DNA of 64,000 nt from Streptomyces sp. NBC_01381 (GTDB lineage Bacteria; Actinomycetota; Actinomycetes; Streptomycetales; Streptomycetaceae): the NCBI RefSeq assembly GCF_026340305.1, contig NZ_JAPEPI010000002.1:2108001-2172000 (forward strand). Direction: 5' to 3'. The notes beneath the pieces were generated by a model. The model ran no database searches and was not told where the DNA came from. It saw nothing but the letters and a program-made list of their open reading frames with translations. This document shows, in pieces, positions 7,716 through 15,473 of this stretch (the first letter of the stretch is position 1; each line of letters begins with the position of its first letter). The position numbers were made by a program, and so were the translations under genes.

Positions 7716-8849
7716 GTGACGGCGCAGCGCATATCCCCTTTGGCTTCTTTCACCGGCGACGCGAGCCCCTACGGCGGCGGCGACCCGTACGCGGACTACC
7801 GCACCGCCGACTTCCCCTTCACGCAGTACGCCAACCTCGCCGACCGGCAGCTCGGCGCGGGCGTGATCGCCGCCAACGACGAGTTCTTCGCGATGCGCGA
7901 GAACCTGCTCCTGGCGAACGACGCCGAGTTCGACCCGGAGCACTTCGGGCACAAGGGCAAGGTCATGGACGGCTGGGAGACCCGCCGCCGCCGTGGCGTC
8001 TCCGCCGAGCGCCCGTGGCCGACCGCCGACGACCACGACTGGGCCCTGGTACGCCTCGGTGCCCCCGGCGTCGTACGCGGCATCGTCATCGACACCGCCC
8101 ACTTCCGCGGCAACTACCCGCAGGCCGTCTCCGTGGAGGCCACCTCGGTCGCCGGTTCGCCGACGCCGGAGGAGCTCCTCGGCGACGACGTGAAGTGGAC
8201 GACCCTCGTGCCCCGCACGGCGGTCGGCGGCCACGCGGCGAACGGCTTCGCCGTGGACGTCGAGCAGCGCTTCACGCACCTGCGCGTCAACCAGCACCCC
8301 GACGGCGGCATCGCCCGCCTGCGCGTGTATGGCGAGGTCGTCGCCGACCCCAAGTGGCTCGCGGCGCTCGGCACGTTCGACGTCGTCGCCCTGGAGAACG
8401 GCGGCCGGGTCGAGGACGCGTCCGACCGCTTCTACTCCCCGGCCACCAACACCATCCAGCCGGGCCGCTCCCGCAAGATGGACGACGGCTGGGAGACGCG
8501 GCGCCGCCGCGACACCGGCAACGACTGGATCCGCTACCAGTTGGTCGCCCAGTCGGAGATCCGCGCCATCGAGATCGACACGGCGTACCTGAAGGGCAAC
8601 TCGGCGGGCTGGGCGTCTCTTTCGGTACGTGACGGCGGCGAGGACGGCGAATGGGTCGAGGCCCTGCCCCGCACCCGCCTGCAGCCCGACACGAACCACC
8701 GCTTCGTCCTGGACACCCCGGCGGTGGGCACGCACGTCCGCGTCGACATCTTCCCGGACGGCGGCATCTCGCGGCTGCGGCTCTTCGGTTCCTTGACGGA
8801 GGCGGGCGGGGTCGCCCTGACCGCGCGCCACCAGGAGCTGGGCGGCTAG
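7716..8849 (+). CDS. alc: Allantoicase
   Basis: A 377-residue allantoicase converting allantoate to ureidoglycolate and urea (EC 3.5.3.4), the step after AllB. It has the family's internal duplication: two allantoicase repeats, the first with KVMDGWETRRRRG and the second with KMDDGWETRRRRDTGND, each followed by a strand-rich segment (VIDTAHFRGNYP and EIDTAYLKGNSA). The start is GTG at 7716, with GGAAAGGAAC upstream at a slightly long spacing; no ATG is available. Co-transcription with allB is almost certain given the five-base gap. Confidence 0.94.
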   Translation: MTAQRISPLASFTGDASPYGGGDPYADYRTADFPFTQYANLADRQLGAGVIAANDEFFAMRENLLLANDAEFDPEHFGHKGKVMDGWETRRRRGVSAERPWPTADDHDWALVRLGAPGVVRGIVIDTAHFRGNYPQAVSVEATSVAGSPTPEELLGDDVKWTTLVPRTAVGGHAANGFAVDVEQRFTHLRVNQHPDGGIARLRVYGEVVADPKWLAALGTFDVVALENGGRVEDASDRFYSPATNTIQPGRSRKMDDGWETRRRRDTGNDWIRYQLVAQSEIRAIEIDTAYLKGNSAGWASLSVRDGGEDGEWVEALPRTRLQPDTNHRFVLDTPAVGTHVRVDIFPDGGISRLRLFGSLTEAGGVALTARHQELGG

Positions 8850-8885
8850 TTCCGCACCGACGATCACCGGCTCCGCCGAGTTCGT

Positions 8886-8934
8886 CCTCAAACGCCGGAC
8901 GGGCTAAGTCTCTTCAGCCCTCCGGCGTTTGAGG
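8886..8934. terminator. Bidirectional hairpin terminator after allantoicase
   Basis: CCTCAAACGCCGGA (8886-8899) pairs exactly with TCCGGCGTTTGAGG (8921-8934); an inner GGGCT/AGCCC extends the stem. It lies between allantoicase and the convergent SDR gene. The sequence just before it (8859-8885) recurs at 17357 after the second response regulator, so this is one copy of a dispersed terminator-like repeat. Confidence 0.75.
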
Positions 8935-8953
8935 AGCGGGGCCGCCCCTACGC

Positions 8954-9694
8954 CTACGCCCCATACCCTCCGTCCGCCACCAACTCCGCCCCCGTGATGA
9001 ACCCCGCTTCCTCCCCCGCCAGATAGGCGACGAGCGAAGCCACCTCGTCGGCGGAGCCGAAGCGGGCCAGTGCCGTGGCCGCTCGCTGCGGGGCGGCGAA
9101 CGGGCCGTCCGCCGGGTTCATGTCCGTGTCGATCGCCCCGGGATGCACCACGTTCACCGTGATCCCGCGGCCCGCGAGCTCCCGCGCCAGCGGCTTGCTC
9201 ATCCCCGCGAGCGCCGCCTTGCTCATCGCGTACAGCGTCCCGCCGGGCCCGCCCGCGAACCGCGCGAGCGCCGAGCCGGTCGAGATGATCCGGCCCCCGT
9301 CGGCAAGCCGCCCGGCCGCCGCCTGGGAGGCGAGGAACACCGCGCGTACGTTGATGTCGAGCACCCGGTCGACATCGGCGAGCGCCAAGTCCCCGATGGG
9401 GCCGAGCACTCCGATGCCCGCGTTGTTCACCAGGATGTCGAGCCGGCCCAAATCATCCGCCGCGCGCTCCACCGCGCCCGCCGCGTCCCCGGGATCAGCC
9501 GCATCCGCCTTGATGGCGAACCCCCGCTGCCCCGCCGACTCGATCTTGGCGACGACATCGAGAGCGGCGGCCTCCCCATGGACGTATGTGATGGCCACAT
9601 CGGCACCCTGCTGGGCAAGCCGCAAAGCGATCGCCGCGCCGATACCGCGGCTGCCGCCGGTGACCAGGGCCGTCTTACCGGTCAGTGAAGACAT
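8954..9694 (-). CDS. Short-chain dehydrogenase/reductase
   Basis: A 246-residue classical SDR resembling 3-oxoacyl-ACP reductases. It shows the NADP-binding TGGSRGIGAAIA near residue 12, the NNAGIGVLG strand, the catalytic Ser in ISTGSALA and the YxxxK pair in YAMSKAAL, and ends with GAELVADGGYGA. The substrate cannot be inferred; it stands alone between convergent allantoicase and a divergent reductase gene. Close relatives are usually annotated as general SDR oxidoreductases. Confidence 0.9.
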   Translation of the reverse strand: MSSLTGKTALVTGGSRGIGAAIALRLAQQGADVAITYVHGEAAALDVVAKIESAGQRGFAIKADAADPGDAAGAVERAADDLGRLDILVNNAGIGVLGPIGDLALADVDRVLDINVRAVFLASQAAAGRLADGGRIISTGSALARFAGGPGGTLYAMSKAALAGMSKPLARELAGRGITVNVVHPGAIDTDMNPADGPFAAPQRAATALARFGSADEVASLVAYLAGEEAGFITGAELVADGGYGA

Positions 9695-9891
9695 GTCGGA
9701 ACCTCATCATCTACAGAGCGAGAGAAGTGCTTGCGGTTTCAATGGAAGCGGGCGGCGCGCGCCGTGGCTGGCGGGAAATGGACAGCGATTTGCCGGGGCC
9801 CGCCGGGGTGCGATGACTTCCGGGCAGGCGCAGGGTCTGAGTAGGTGAAGGAACCGCAGAGGCGGCACGCACCCGGAAGAGAGGCCTCGCC

Positions 9892-10500
9892 ATGAAGCTC
9901 ACGCTCACCCAGTTCCAGACCCTCGACGGCGTCATCCAGGCGCCCGGCGGCCCGGAGGAGGACCGCGTCGACGGCTTCGAGCACGGAGGCTGGTCGGTGC
10001 CCTTCGGCGACGACGACTTCGGCCGGTTCATCAACGGCGTCTTCGACCGCGCCGACGCCTTCCTGCTCGGGCGGCGTACGTACGACATCTTCGCCTCGTA
10101 CTGGCCCAAGATGACCGACCCGGCCGACCCGGTCGCCTCCCGGCTCAACGCGCTGCCCAAGTACGTGGCCACCACCACGCTCACCGGCAGCGACTGGGAG
10201 AACACCCACCTCATCGGGCGCGAGGACATCGCCAAGGACGTCGCCCTCCTCAAGGAGCAGCCCGGCCGCGAGCTCCAACTGCACGGCAGCGCGGGCCTCG
10301 CGCAGTCCCTCCTCGCGCACGACCTGATCGACACGATCCACCTGTTGACGTTCCCCGTGGCCCTCGGCACCGGCAAGCGCCTCTTCGCAGACGGCGGCCT
10401 GCCCACCTCGTTCAGGACCACCGCGTCGAGCCTGAGCTCTACGGGCGTCGTCATCAGTACGTACGAGCGGGCGGGGCGCCCCGAGTACGGCACCTACTGA
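9892..10500 (+). CDS. Dihydrofolate reductase-like (RibD C-terminal) family protein
   Basis: A 202-residue protein with the RibD C-terminal/DHFR-like fold: N-terminal MKLTLTQFQTLDGVIQAPGG, FLLGRRTYDIFASYWP in the cofactor region, and LQLHGSAGLAQSLLAHDLID near the C-terminus. Members are NADPH-dependent reductases of mostly unknown substrate and are common as single genes in actinomycetes. A strong GGAAGAGAGG precedes the ATG. It is divergent from the SDR gene, with about 200 bases between the two starts. Confidence 0.88.
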   Translation: MKLTLTQFQTLDGVIQAPGGPEEDRVDGFEHGGWSVPFGDDDFGRFINGVFDRADAFLLGRRTYDIFASYWPKMTDPADPVASRLNALPKYVATTTLTGSDWENTHLIGREDIAKDVALLKEQPGRELQLHGSAGLAQSLLAHDLIDTIHLLTFPVALGTGKRLFADGGLPTSFRTTASSLSSTGVVISTYERAGRPEYGTY

Positions 10501-10542
10501 GCGCTCCGCGGGATGTACGGCATTCGTCCGCGGGTCCGTCGT

Positions 10543-10606
10543 GGCTGGTCGCGCCCACGCGGCGGAGCCGCATATGTCGCAGCCCCGCGCCCCTTCGGGG
10601 CGCTGC
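10543..10606. repeat. Dispersed Streptomyces-type intergenic repeat
   Basis: Contains GGCTGGTCGCGC and a CGCGCCCC-TTC-GGGGCG hairpin as at 5108-5147 and 24569-24607. The 29 bases at 10556-10584 are a near-exact inverted copy of 4970-4998, the end of the exporter ATPase gene. Such elements recur between genes across Streptomyces and may serve as terminators. Confidence 0.6.
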
Positions 10607-10701
10607 CCCTTCCCGGCGTGATCTCCGACGGATACGGTGATCGACCCACGTGAGAGCCACCGAAGTCTCCACACCGCCGCATCCGTTGGAGACCGCGCCC
10701 C

Positions 10702-11607
10702 GTGTCGACGCTCGCCGCCCCCGCCGCGCCCACCGCGCGCCCCGCCTGGCTCACCGATCTGCCCGTTCTGCTGGTGGCCGTGGTCTGGGGCGCCAGCTAC
10801 CTCGCGGCGAAGGGCATCACGACCACGCACACCGTCATTGCCGTCCTGGTGCTGCGCTTCGGCATCGTGCTTCCGGCGCTCGTGGCGGCGGGATGGCGAG
10901 GGCTGCGCGCGCTGACGGCGCCGCAGTGGCGCGGCGCGGGGACGCTCGGGCTGATCCTGAGCGGGATCTTCCTCCTGGAGACCTACGGCGTCGTCCACAC
11001 CTCGGCGACCAACGCGGGCCTCATCATCAGCCTCACCATGATCTTCACCCCGCTCGCCGAGGCCGCGGTGACGCGGAAGCGGCCGCCGCGCGCCTTCCTC
11101 GCGGCGGCGGGACTCTCCGTGCTCGGCGTGGTCCTGCTGACCCAGGGCGGGGGCTTCACGCGGCCCTCGCTCGGCGACGGCCTGATCCTGCTCGCGGCGC
11201 TCGCCCGCACGGTGCACGTCCTGGCGATGTCACGCATCAAGGCCGTCCAGGACGCCGACTCGCTCTCCCTCACCACCGTCCAACTCGGCTCCGCCGTGGC
11301 CGTGTTCGCGGTCCTCGCCGGCGCGGGCACGGGGGAGAGCCCGTGGTCCGTCGCCGCGGACTTCGGCGTACGCGAGTGGGCGGGGCTGCTCTTCCTCTCC
11401 GTGTTCTGCACGCTCTTCGCCTTCTTCGTACAGATGTGGGCGGTGCGCAGGACCTCTCCCTCGCGCGTGAGCCTGCTGCTCGGCACGGAGCCGCTGTGGG
11501 CGGCCGCGGTCGGGATCGCGGTGGGCGGCGAACGGCTGGGTGTGGTGGGTCTGGTGGGAGGTGTGCTGGTTCTGGTGGGGACCAGCTGGGGGCGTCGGGC
11601 GCGGTGA
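10702..11607 (+). CDS. EamA/DMT-family transporter
   Basis: A 301-residue protein with about ten hydrophobic helices in two homologous EamA repeats. The first begins LPVLLVAVVWGASYLAAKG and the second GDGLILLAALARTVHVLAMS. The family exports metabolites such as amino acids or drugs by antiport; the substrate is not predictable. The start is GTG at 10702 with GGAG ten bases upstream. It stands alone, followed by a small membrane-protein gene 34 bases downstream that may be co-transcribed. Confidence 0.9.
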   Translation: MSTLAAPAAPTARPAWLTDLPVLLVAVVWGASYLAAKGITTTHTVIAVLVLRFGIVLPALVAAGWRGLRALTAPQWRGAGTLGLILSGIFLLETYGVVHTSATNAGLIISLTMIFTPLAEAAVTRKRPPRAFLAAAGLSVLGVVLLTQGGGFTRPSLGDGLILLAALARTVHVLAMSRIKAVQDADSLSLTTVQLGSAVAVFAVLAGAGTGESPWSVAADFGVREWAGLLFLSVFCTLFAFFVQMWAVRRTSPSRVSLLLGTEPLWAAAVGIAVGGERLGVVGLVGGVLVLVGTSWGRRAR

Positions 11608-11641
11608 TACGTTCCGTGGTCGATCAAGGAGGGGGAGGCTC

Positions 11642-12082
11642 ATGAACGAGCACTTCGAGCAGGAGTTCGCCGCGAGCGCGGAGAAGCGCCGCAACTGGGG
11701 CGGCATGCTGTTGTTGGTGGCGGGCGGCATCTGGGTCGTGCTCGCGTACCAGCTGATGATGCCGTTCGGCGACGGGGACGACGACTATCCCAGCAGCCGC
11801 AAGTGCTCGTCGGTGCTCTTCTACGAGGGGGACGCCCCGACCTGGGCGGAGGGCGAGACGCGGGACGACTGCCGCGCCCAGCGCCGTTGGCCCGAGATGC
11901 TGGCCTGGCTGGGGCTGTCCGTGCCGCTCTCGGTCGGCGGCGCCGTGCTCTACACCAGCGGGACCACCAGCCTCCGGATGCGTGAGTACATGGCGGAGCA
12001 CCGCATCGCCGCCGCCAAGAAGGATGCAGACGCCAAGAAGGACGCAGACGCGAAGAAGGACACCGCCGCGAAGAAGGACTGA
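11642..12082 (+). CDS. Small membrane protein with charged repeat tail
   Basis: A 146-residue unrecognised protein with two predicted membrane helices, about residues 18-37 (GGMLLLVAGGIWVVLAYQ) and 93-113 (LAWLGLSVPLSVGGAVLYT). The loop between them is acidic and has two Cys (SSRKCSSV and RDDCRAQ). The C-terminus is a Lys/Ala/Asp-rich tail built from AKKDADAKKDAD-type repeats, reflecting a tandem DNA repeat at about 12014-12079. The ATG at 11642 follows AAGGAGGGGGAGG, a strong site. No function is assigned. Confidence 0.75.
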   Translation: MNEHFEQEFAASAEKRRNWGGMLLLVAGGIWVVLAYQLMMPFGDGDDDYPSSRKCSSVLFYEGDAPTWAEGETRDDCRAQRRWPEMLAWLGLSVPLSVGGAVLYTSGTTSLRMREYMAEHRIAAAKKDADAKKDADAKKDTAAKKD

Positions 12083-12171
12083 CGAACCGCGGGCGGCGCA
12101 CGGTTAACTCCCGGAAAATTCAGCGCACTTGACGTTGACACGACAACCTCTACGCGCGTCACACTGGACCC

Positions 12172-12594
12172 ATGCGAATCCCCCCACGAATCGTCAGCGT
12201 CACAGCCCTTGCCGCCGCCCTGCTCGTCGGCGGCCCTGTCGCCGTCTCCGCGAACGCGGCGCCGGCATCGGCCCCGGCCCCCACGTCGGCGTCGTACTCC
12301 ATCACCGCCGTCGGCGACATCTGCTACTCCGCCCTGCCCTCCCAGGCGCACGACACCCTCGACCTGATCAAGGCGGGCGGCCCCTACCCGTATCCGCAGG
12401 ACGGCACGGTCTTCCAGAACAGGGAAGGCGTCCTGCCCTCGCAGAGCTCCGGCTACTACCACGAGTACACGGTCAAGACCCCCGGCTCACCGGACCGCGG
12501 CGCGCGCCGCATCGTGACCGGTGAGGAGAACCAGGAGGACTACTACACGGCGGACCACTACGAGTCCTTCGATCTGGTCGACTACGCCTGTTGA
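12172..12594 (+). CDS. Secreted guanyl-specific ribonuclease, RNase Sa/N1 family
   Basis: A 140-residue secreted ribonuclease. A signal peptide covers about residues 1-30 (TALAAALLVGGPVAVSANAA). The mature part aligns without gaps to RNase Sa: VFQNREGVLP, GYYHEYTV and QEDYYTADHY. By that alignment the catalytic residues are Glu98, Arg109/Arg113 and His129, and Cys51 pairs with the C-terminal Cys140. The enzyme cleaves RNA after guanosine outside the cell. No barstar-like inhibitor gene is adjacent, so folding after export probably protects the producer. It is a single gene, and an AT-richer promoter region precedes it. Confidence 0.93.
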   Translation: MRIPPRIVSVTALAAALLVGGPVAVSANAAPASAPAPTSASYSITAVGDICYSALPSQAHDTLDLIKAGGPYPYPQDGTVFQNREGVLPSQSSGYYHEYTVKTPGSPDRGARRIVTGEENQEDYYTADHYESFDLVDYAC

Positions 12595-12624
12595 CGGAGT
12601 GTGCCGACAGGCGCCGACAGCGGT

Positions 12625-12831
12625 CTAGCGTCCCTTCCGGCTCCCCGCGGCCGCGAACAGCGCGAACGCCAGCACGATGAGCGTGACGCCCGCGTAGATC
12701 TCGTAGCCGTCGAGGAACCCGATCCGCTGCACGATGCCCCAGCCGTCGAACCGGCCGGTCAGCTCGTGCACCAGGGCGGCCACGCCCTGGATCAGGAGAA
12801 GGACGCCGAAGACCTCAAGTACCTGCTTCAT
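12625..12831 (-). CDS. Small two-helix membrane protein
   Basis: A 68-residue unrecognised protein with two hydrophobic stretches, residues about 4-20 (VLEVFGVLLLIQGVAAL) and 38-60 (YEIYAGVTLIVLAFALFAAA), joined by a short polar loop with FDGWG, and a basic end (GSRKGR). The ATG at 12831 is chosen because the upstream in-frame extension to 12942 is rich in Arg/Gly and crosses a long inverted repeat. Its ribosome-binding region (GAGGCTCTTCGGT) lies in the edge of that hairpin, which could influence translation. Confidence 0.65.
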   Translation of the reverse strand: MKQVLEVFGVLLLIQGVAALVHELTGRFDGWGIVQRIGFLDGYEIYAGVTLIVLAFALFAAAGSRKGR

Positions 12832-12839
12832 ACCGAAGA

Positions 12840-12885
12840 GCCTCGCCCCGTGGACTCCCCACGCACATCGGCCACGGGGCGAGGC
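12840..12885. promoter_or_regulatory. 14-bp perfect inverted repeat in the leader of the small membrane gene
   Basis: GCCTCGCCCCGTGG (12840-12853) and CCACGGGGCGAGGC (12872-12885) pair perfectly around an 18-base loop. On the minus strand the hairpin ends eight bases before the start codon at 12831 and its last arm contains the only GAGG. On the plus strand it is followed by TTCTT. It may therefore be a plus-strand terminator, a translational switch, or both. Confidence 0.55.
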
Positions 12886-12989
12886 TTCTTCCCGCCCGAT
12901 CCTCCGAAAGTCTCGACCTGCGCGACTTTCGTAGCCGATCACGTCCGAGGGGCGTGCGGCGCCCGCCTCGGTGCGTAGATTTGTCGACC

Positions 12990-14240
12990 ATGAGCGGCAA
13001 TGAACCCACGACGCGGCCCCAGCCCTTGGCCAGGAGTCCGTGGACGCTGCCCTCGGCCGTCGCCGCGGAGCTCGACCCGGACCGCCGCGCGGGGCGCAGG
13101 CACAGGCGGACCGTGCGCGACTGGATCGTCGACTTCGCCTGCTTCTTCGTGGCCGTCGTCATCGGCCTGGTGGCCGCCGATTCGGTCGACGGCAACCCGC
13201 ACCTCTCCCAGACCGCCGAGGAGCTCGACCAGCTGGTCGGTGCGCTCGCGTGCGCCGCGGTCTGGCTGCGCAGGCGCTGGCCGGTCGGCCTCGCCATCGC
13301 CATGGTGCCGGTCAGCCTGGTCTCCGACACGGCGTCCGGCGCCGCCGCGGTGGCCCTGTTCACGCTCGCGGTGCACCGCCCCTTCCGGTACGTCGCCTGG
13401 ATCGGCGGGGTCTCGATCGCGATCGTGCCGCTCATGTACTGGCTGCGGCCCGACGCAGACCTGCCGTACCTGGTCGTCGTCATCCTCGGCGTGCTCGTCA
13501 GCGCTTCCGTCATCGGCTGGGGCATGTTCGTGCGCTCCCGCCGCCAGCTGCTGCTCAGCCTGCGCGACCGCGCCATCCGTGCCGAGAACGAGGCCGCGCT
13601 CCGTGCCGAACAGGCCCAGCGTCTTGCCCGCGAGGACATCGCCCGCGAGATGCACGACGTCCTGGCCCACCGCCTCACCCTGCTCAGCGTGCACGCCGGC
13701 GCCCTGGAGTTCCGCCCCGACGCACCCCGTGCGGAGATCGCCCGCGCCGCAGGAGTCATCCGGGAGAGCTCGCACGAGGCGCTGCAGGATCTGCGCCAGG
13801 TCATCGGCGTCCTGCGCGGCGGCGACGGCGAGGCATCGGGCCGTCCGCAGCCGACCCTCGCCGCCCTGGACACACTGGTCGCCGAGTCGCGCGACGCGGG
13901 CATGAAGGTCGCGCTCGACCAGCGGGTCGGCGATGCCACGGAGGTGCCCGCCGCGATCGGCCGCACCGCGTACCGCATCGCCCAGGAAGCCCTGACCAAC
14001 GCCCGCAAGCACGCCCCCGGCGCCGAGGTGACCGTCGCCGTCTCGGGGCGGCCCGGCGAGGGCCTGGCCATCGTCGTACGCAACCCGCCGCCGCCCGGCG
14101 ACGTGCCGCACGTACCCGGCTCGGGCCAGGGCCTGATCGGCCTCACCGAACGGGCCACGCTCGCGGGCGGGCGCCTGGGGCACGGCACGTCGGCGGACGG
14201 CGGCTTCGAGGTCAACGCCTGGCTGCCGTGGGCCCCGTGA
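12990..14240 (+). CDS. Sensor histidine kinase (DesK/HPK7 type)
   Basis: A 416-residue kinase with hydrophobic helices at about 47-63, 83-110, 117-128, 135-152 and 158-180 and no large external domain. His222 in REMHDVLAHRLT is the phosphorylation site of HisKA_3. The ATPase domain has YRIAQEALTNARKHAPGA (N box) and GQGLIGLTERATLAGG (G2 box), but the usual DxGxG box is replaced by RNPPPPG, a variant found in actinobacterial members. It heads a four-gene operon ending with its NarL-type regulator at 16666. The two intervening genes encode paralogous membrane-anchored proteins. Confidence 0.92.
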   Translation: MSGNEPTTRPQPLARSPWTLPSAVAAELDPDRRAGRRHRRTVRDWIVDFACFFVAVVIGLVAADSVDGNPHLSQTAEELDQLVGALACAAVWLRRRWPVGLAIAMVPVSLVSDTASGAAAVALFTLAVHRPFRYVAWIGGVSIAIVPLMYWLRPDADLPYLVVVILGVLVSASVIGWGMFVRSRRQLLLSLRDRAIRAENEAALRAEQAQRLAREDIAREMHDVLAHRLTLLSVHAGALEFRPDAPRAEIARAAGVIRESSHEALQDLRQVIGVLRGGDGEASGRPQPTLAALDTLVAESRDAGMKVALDQRVGDATEVPAAIGRTAYRIAQEALTNARKHAPGAEVTVAVSGRPGEGLAIVVRNPPPPGDVPHVPGSGQGLIGLTERATLAGGRLGHGTSADGGFEVNAWLPWAP

Positions 14241-14306
14241 CGGAGGCAGTGCCTCCGCCTGGATACGATCAGCGGCCACATCGGGCGAGGCAAGGCGGAT
14301 GACGCG

Positions 14307-15473
14307 GTGACGGGGGAGATACGGGCGGGGCGGTTTCGCCGCGCACGAGGAGCGGCGCGGGGGCTCATACGCACACGGCGCCGGGCGGCGGTCACGGGCG
14401 CCGTGGTGCTGGCGCTGGCCGCGGGGCTCGGCACGTGGGCGTTCCAGGGGCCTTTGGACATCAAGGACCGCTACTGCTGGGGTGGTTGGGAAGAGGACAG
14501 CGGTCCCGCCATCCTCGGCGACGACGGTTTCACGGGCGAGGACGGACACAGCCGTACGTCGAAGGGGGCGGCGCCCACTCCGGACAAGCCGGCAGGCACG
14601 TGCACCCTGGCCGTGCGCTCCAGCCACACCTTCTCCGACGGCGACACGGGCGTCCAGGACACCACGGTCACGGTGACCTACGGCCGGGCGCCCAAGGGGG
14701 CGGCGGACCGCCTGGAGTGGCTGGTCGGTTACCTCGGTGACGGTGCGATGCCGCTGCCGGACGGACTGCCCGGCGCGGTCGACGCCGACCGCGGCCTCAT
14801 CGTGCTGCCGAAGCGGTGCGACACGCGCGACGGGCGGCCGGTCGCGGTCACCCTCGACGCGCGGGAGCGCTCGGAGCCGGACGAGGCGCTGCCGAGGACG
14901 GTGGACCTGGGCGGCTCGCGCACCGTCGCCGAACTCCTGGTGGCGGCCGCCAACCAGGGCATGGAGAAGGCGGGTTGCGCCCCGGCGGAGCCGCTGCGCG
15001 TCACCTCGCCCCTGCTCACGCTGCCGGAGAAGCGGGAGACCTTCTACTCCGACCCCGCGTGCCGTATCAAGGGCCTCGACCTCGACCTGGGCGACGAAGC
15101 GGAATCCGACACGGATTACCAAGTCGGCCCGGTCACCCGCGACATGCAGTCCTGCTCGGTACGGATCGGCCGCGACGACGTGCAGTTCCTCGACGCCCTG
15201 ATGGTCGCCCAGCCCCGGGTCGACGCGCTCATCGCCGATGTGACGGGCGAGAAGCCGCCCGCACGAGGCTGGCGCGGCAAGGGCGTTATCGGCGCGGGCC
15301 ACCAGGTCGTACGGGCCCAGTGCGCGGGGCGTCCGACGACGTTCCTGATGCTGGGCTCCCCGCAGCGGGAGGCGACGGGCCACTTCGCGGCGTTCAGCAA
15401 CGCGGTGGCGCAGCGCCTCGGGTGCCCGGCGGTGGCACCGACGACGTCGAGTGAAGCCGGGGGGACCCACTGA
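14307..15473 (+). CDS. Membrane-anchored protein of unknown function (paralogue A)
   Basis: A 388-residue protein: an Arg-rich cytoplasmic N-terminus, one membrane helix at about 28-47 (AVTGAVVLALAAGLGTWAF), then a large external region. That region starts with DRYCWGGW and carries several Cys. It is homologous to the next gene product: both have Cys-Trp-Gly after the helix, a central IKGL motif (CRIKGLDL here) and a C-terminal AQC...TFLM-like strand ending in RLGC. It is encoded between a kinase and its response regulator, so a role as accessory sensor or ligand-binding partner is plausible. The start GTG at 14307 has AAGGCGG upstream. Confidence 0.8.
   Translation: MTGEIRAGRFRRARGAARGLIRTRRRAAVTGAVVLALAAGLGTWAFQGPLDIKDRYCWGGWEEDSGPAILGDDGFTGEDGHSRTSKGAAPTPDKPAGTCTLAVRSSHTFSDGDTGVQDTTVTVTYGRAPKGAADRLEWLVGYLGDGAMPLPDGLPGAVDADRGLIVLPKRCDTRDGRPVAVTLDARERSEPDEALPRTVDLGGSRTVAELLVAAANQGMEKAGCAPAEPLRVTSPLLTLPEKRETFYSDPACRIKGLDLDLGDEAESDTDYQVGPVTRDMQSCSVRIGRDDVQFLDALMVAQPRVDALIADVTGEKPPARGWRGKGVIGAGHQVVRAQCAGRPTTFLMLGSPQREATGHFAAFSNAVAQRLGCPAVAPTTSSEAGGTH

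Noticed and set aside
6232..8891. 475- and 574-codon minus-strand frames opposite allantoinase and allantoicase
   Set aside because: Val/Asp/Gly/Arg-rich translations typical of antisense to high-GC coding sequence; the plus strand encodes two complete enzymes.
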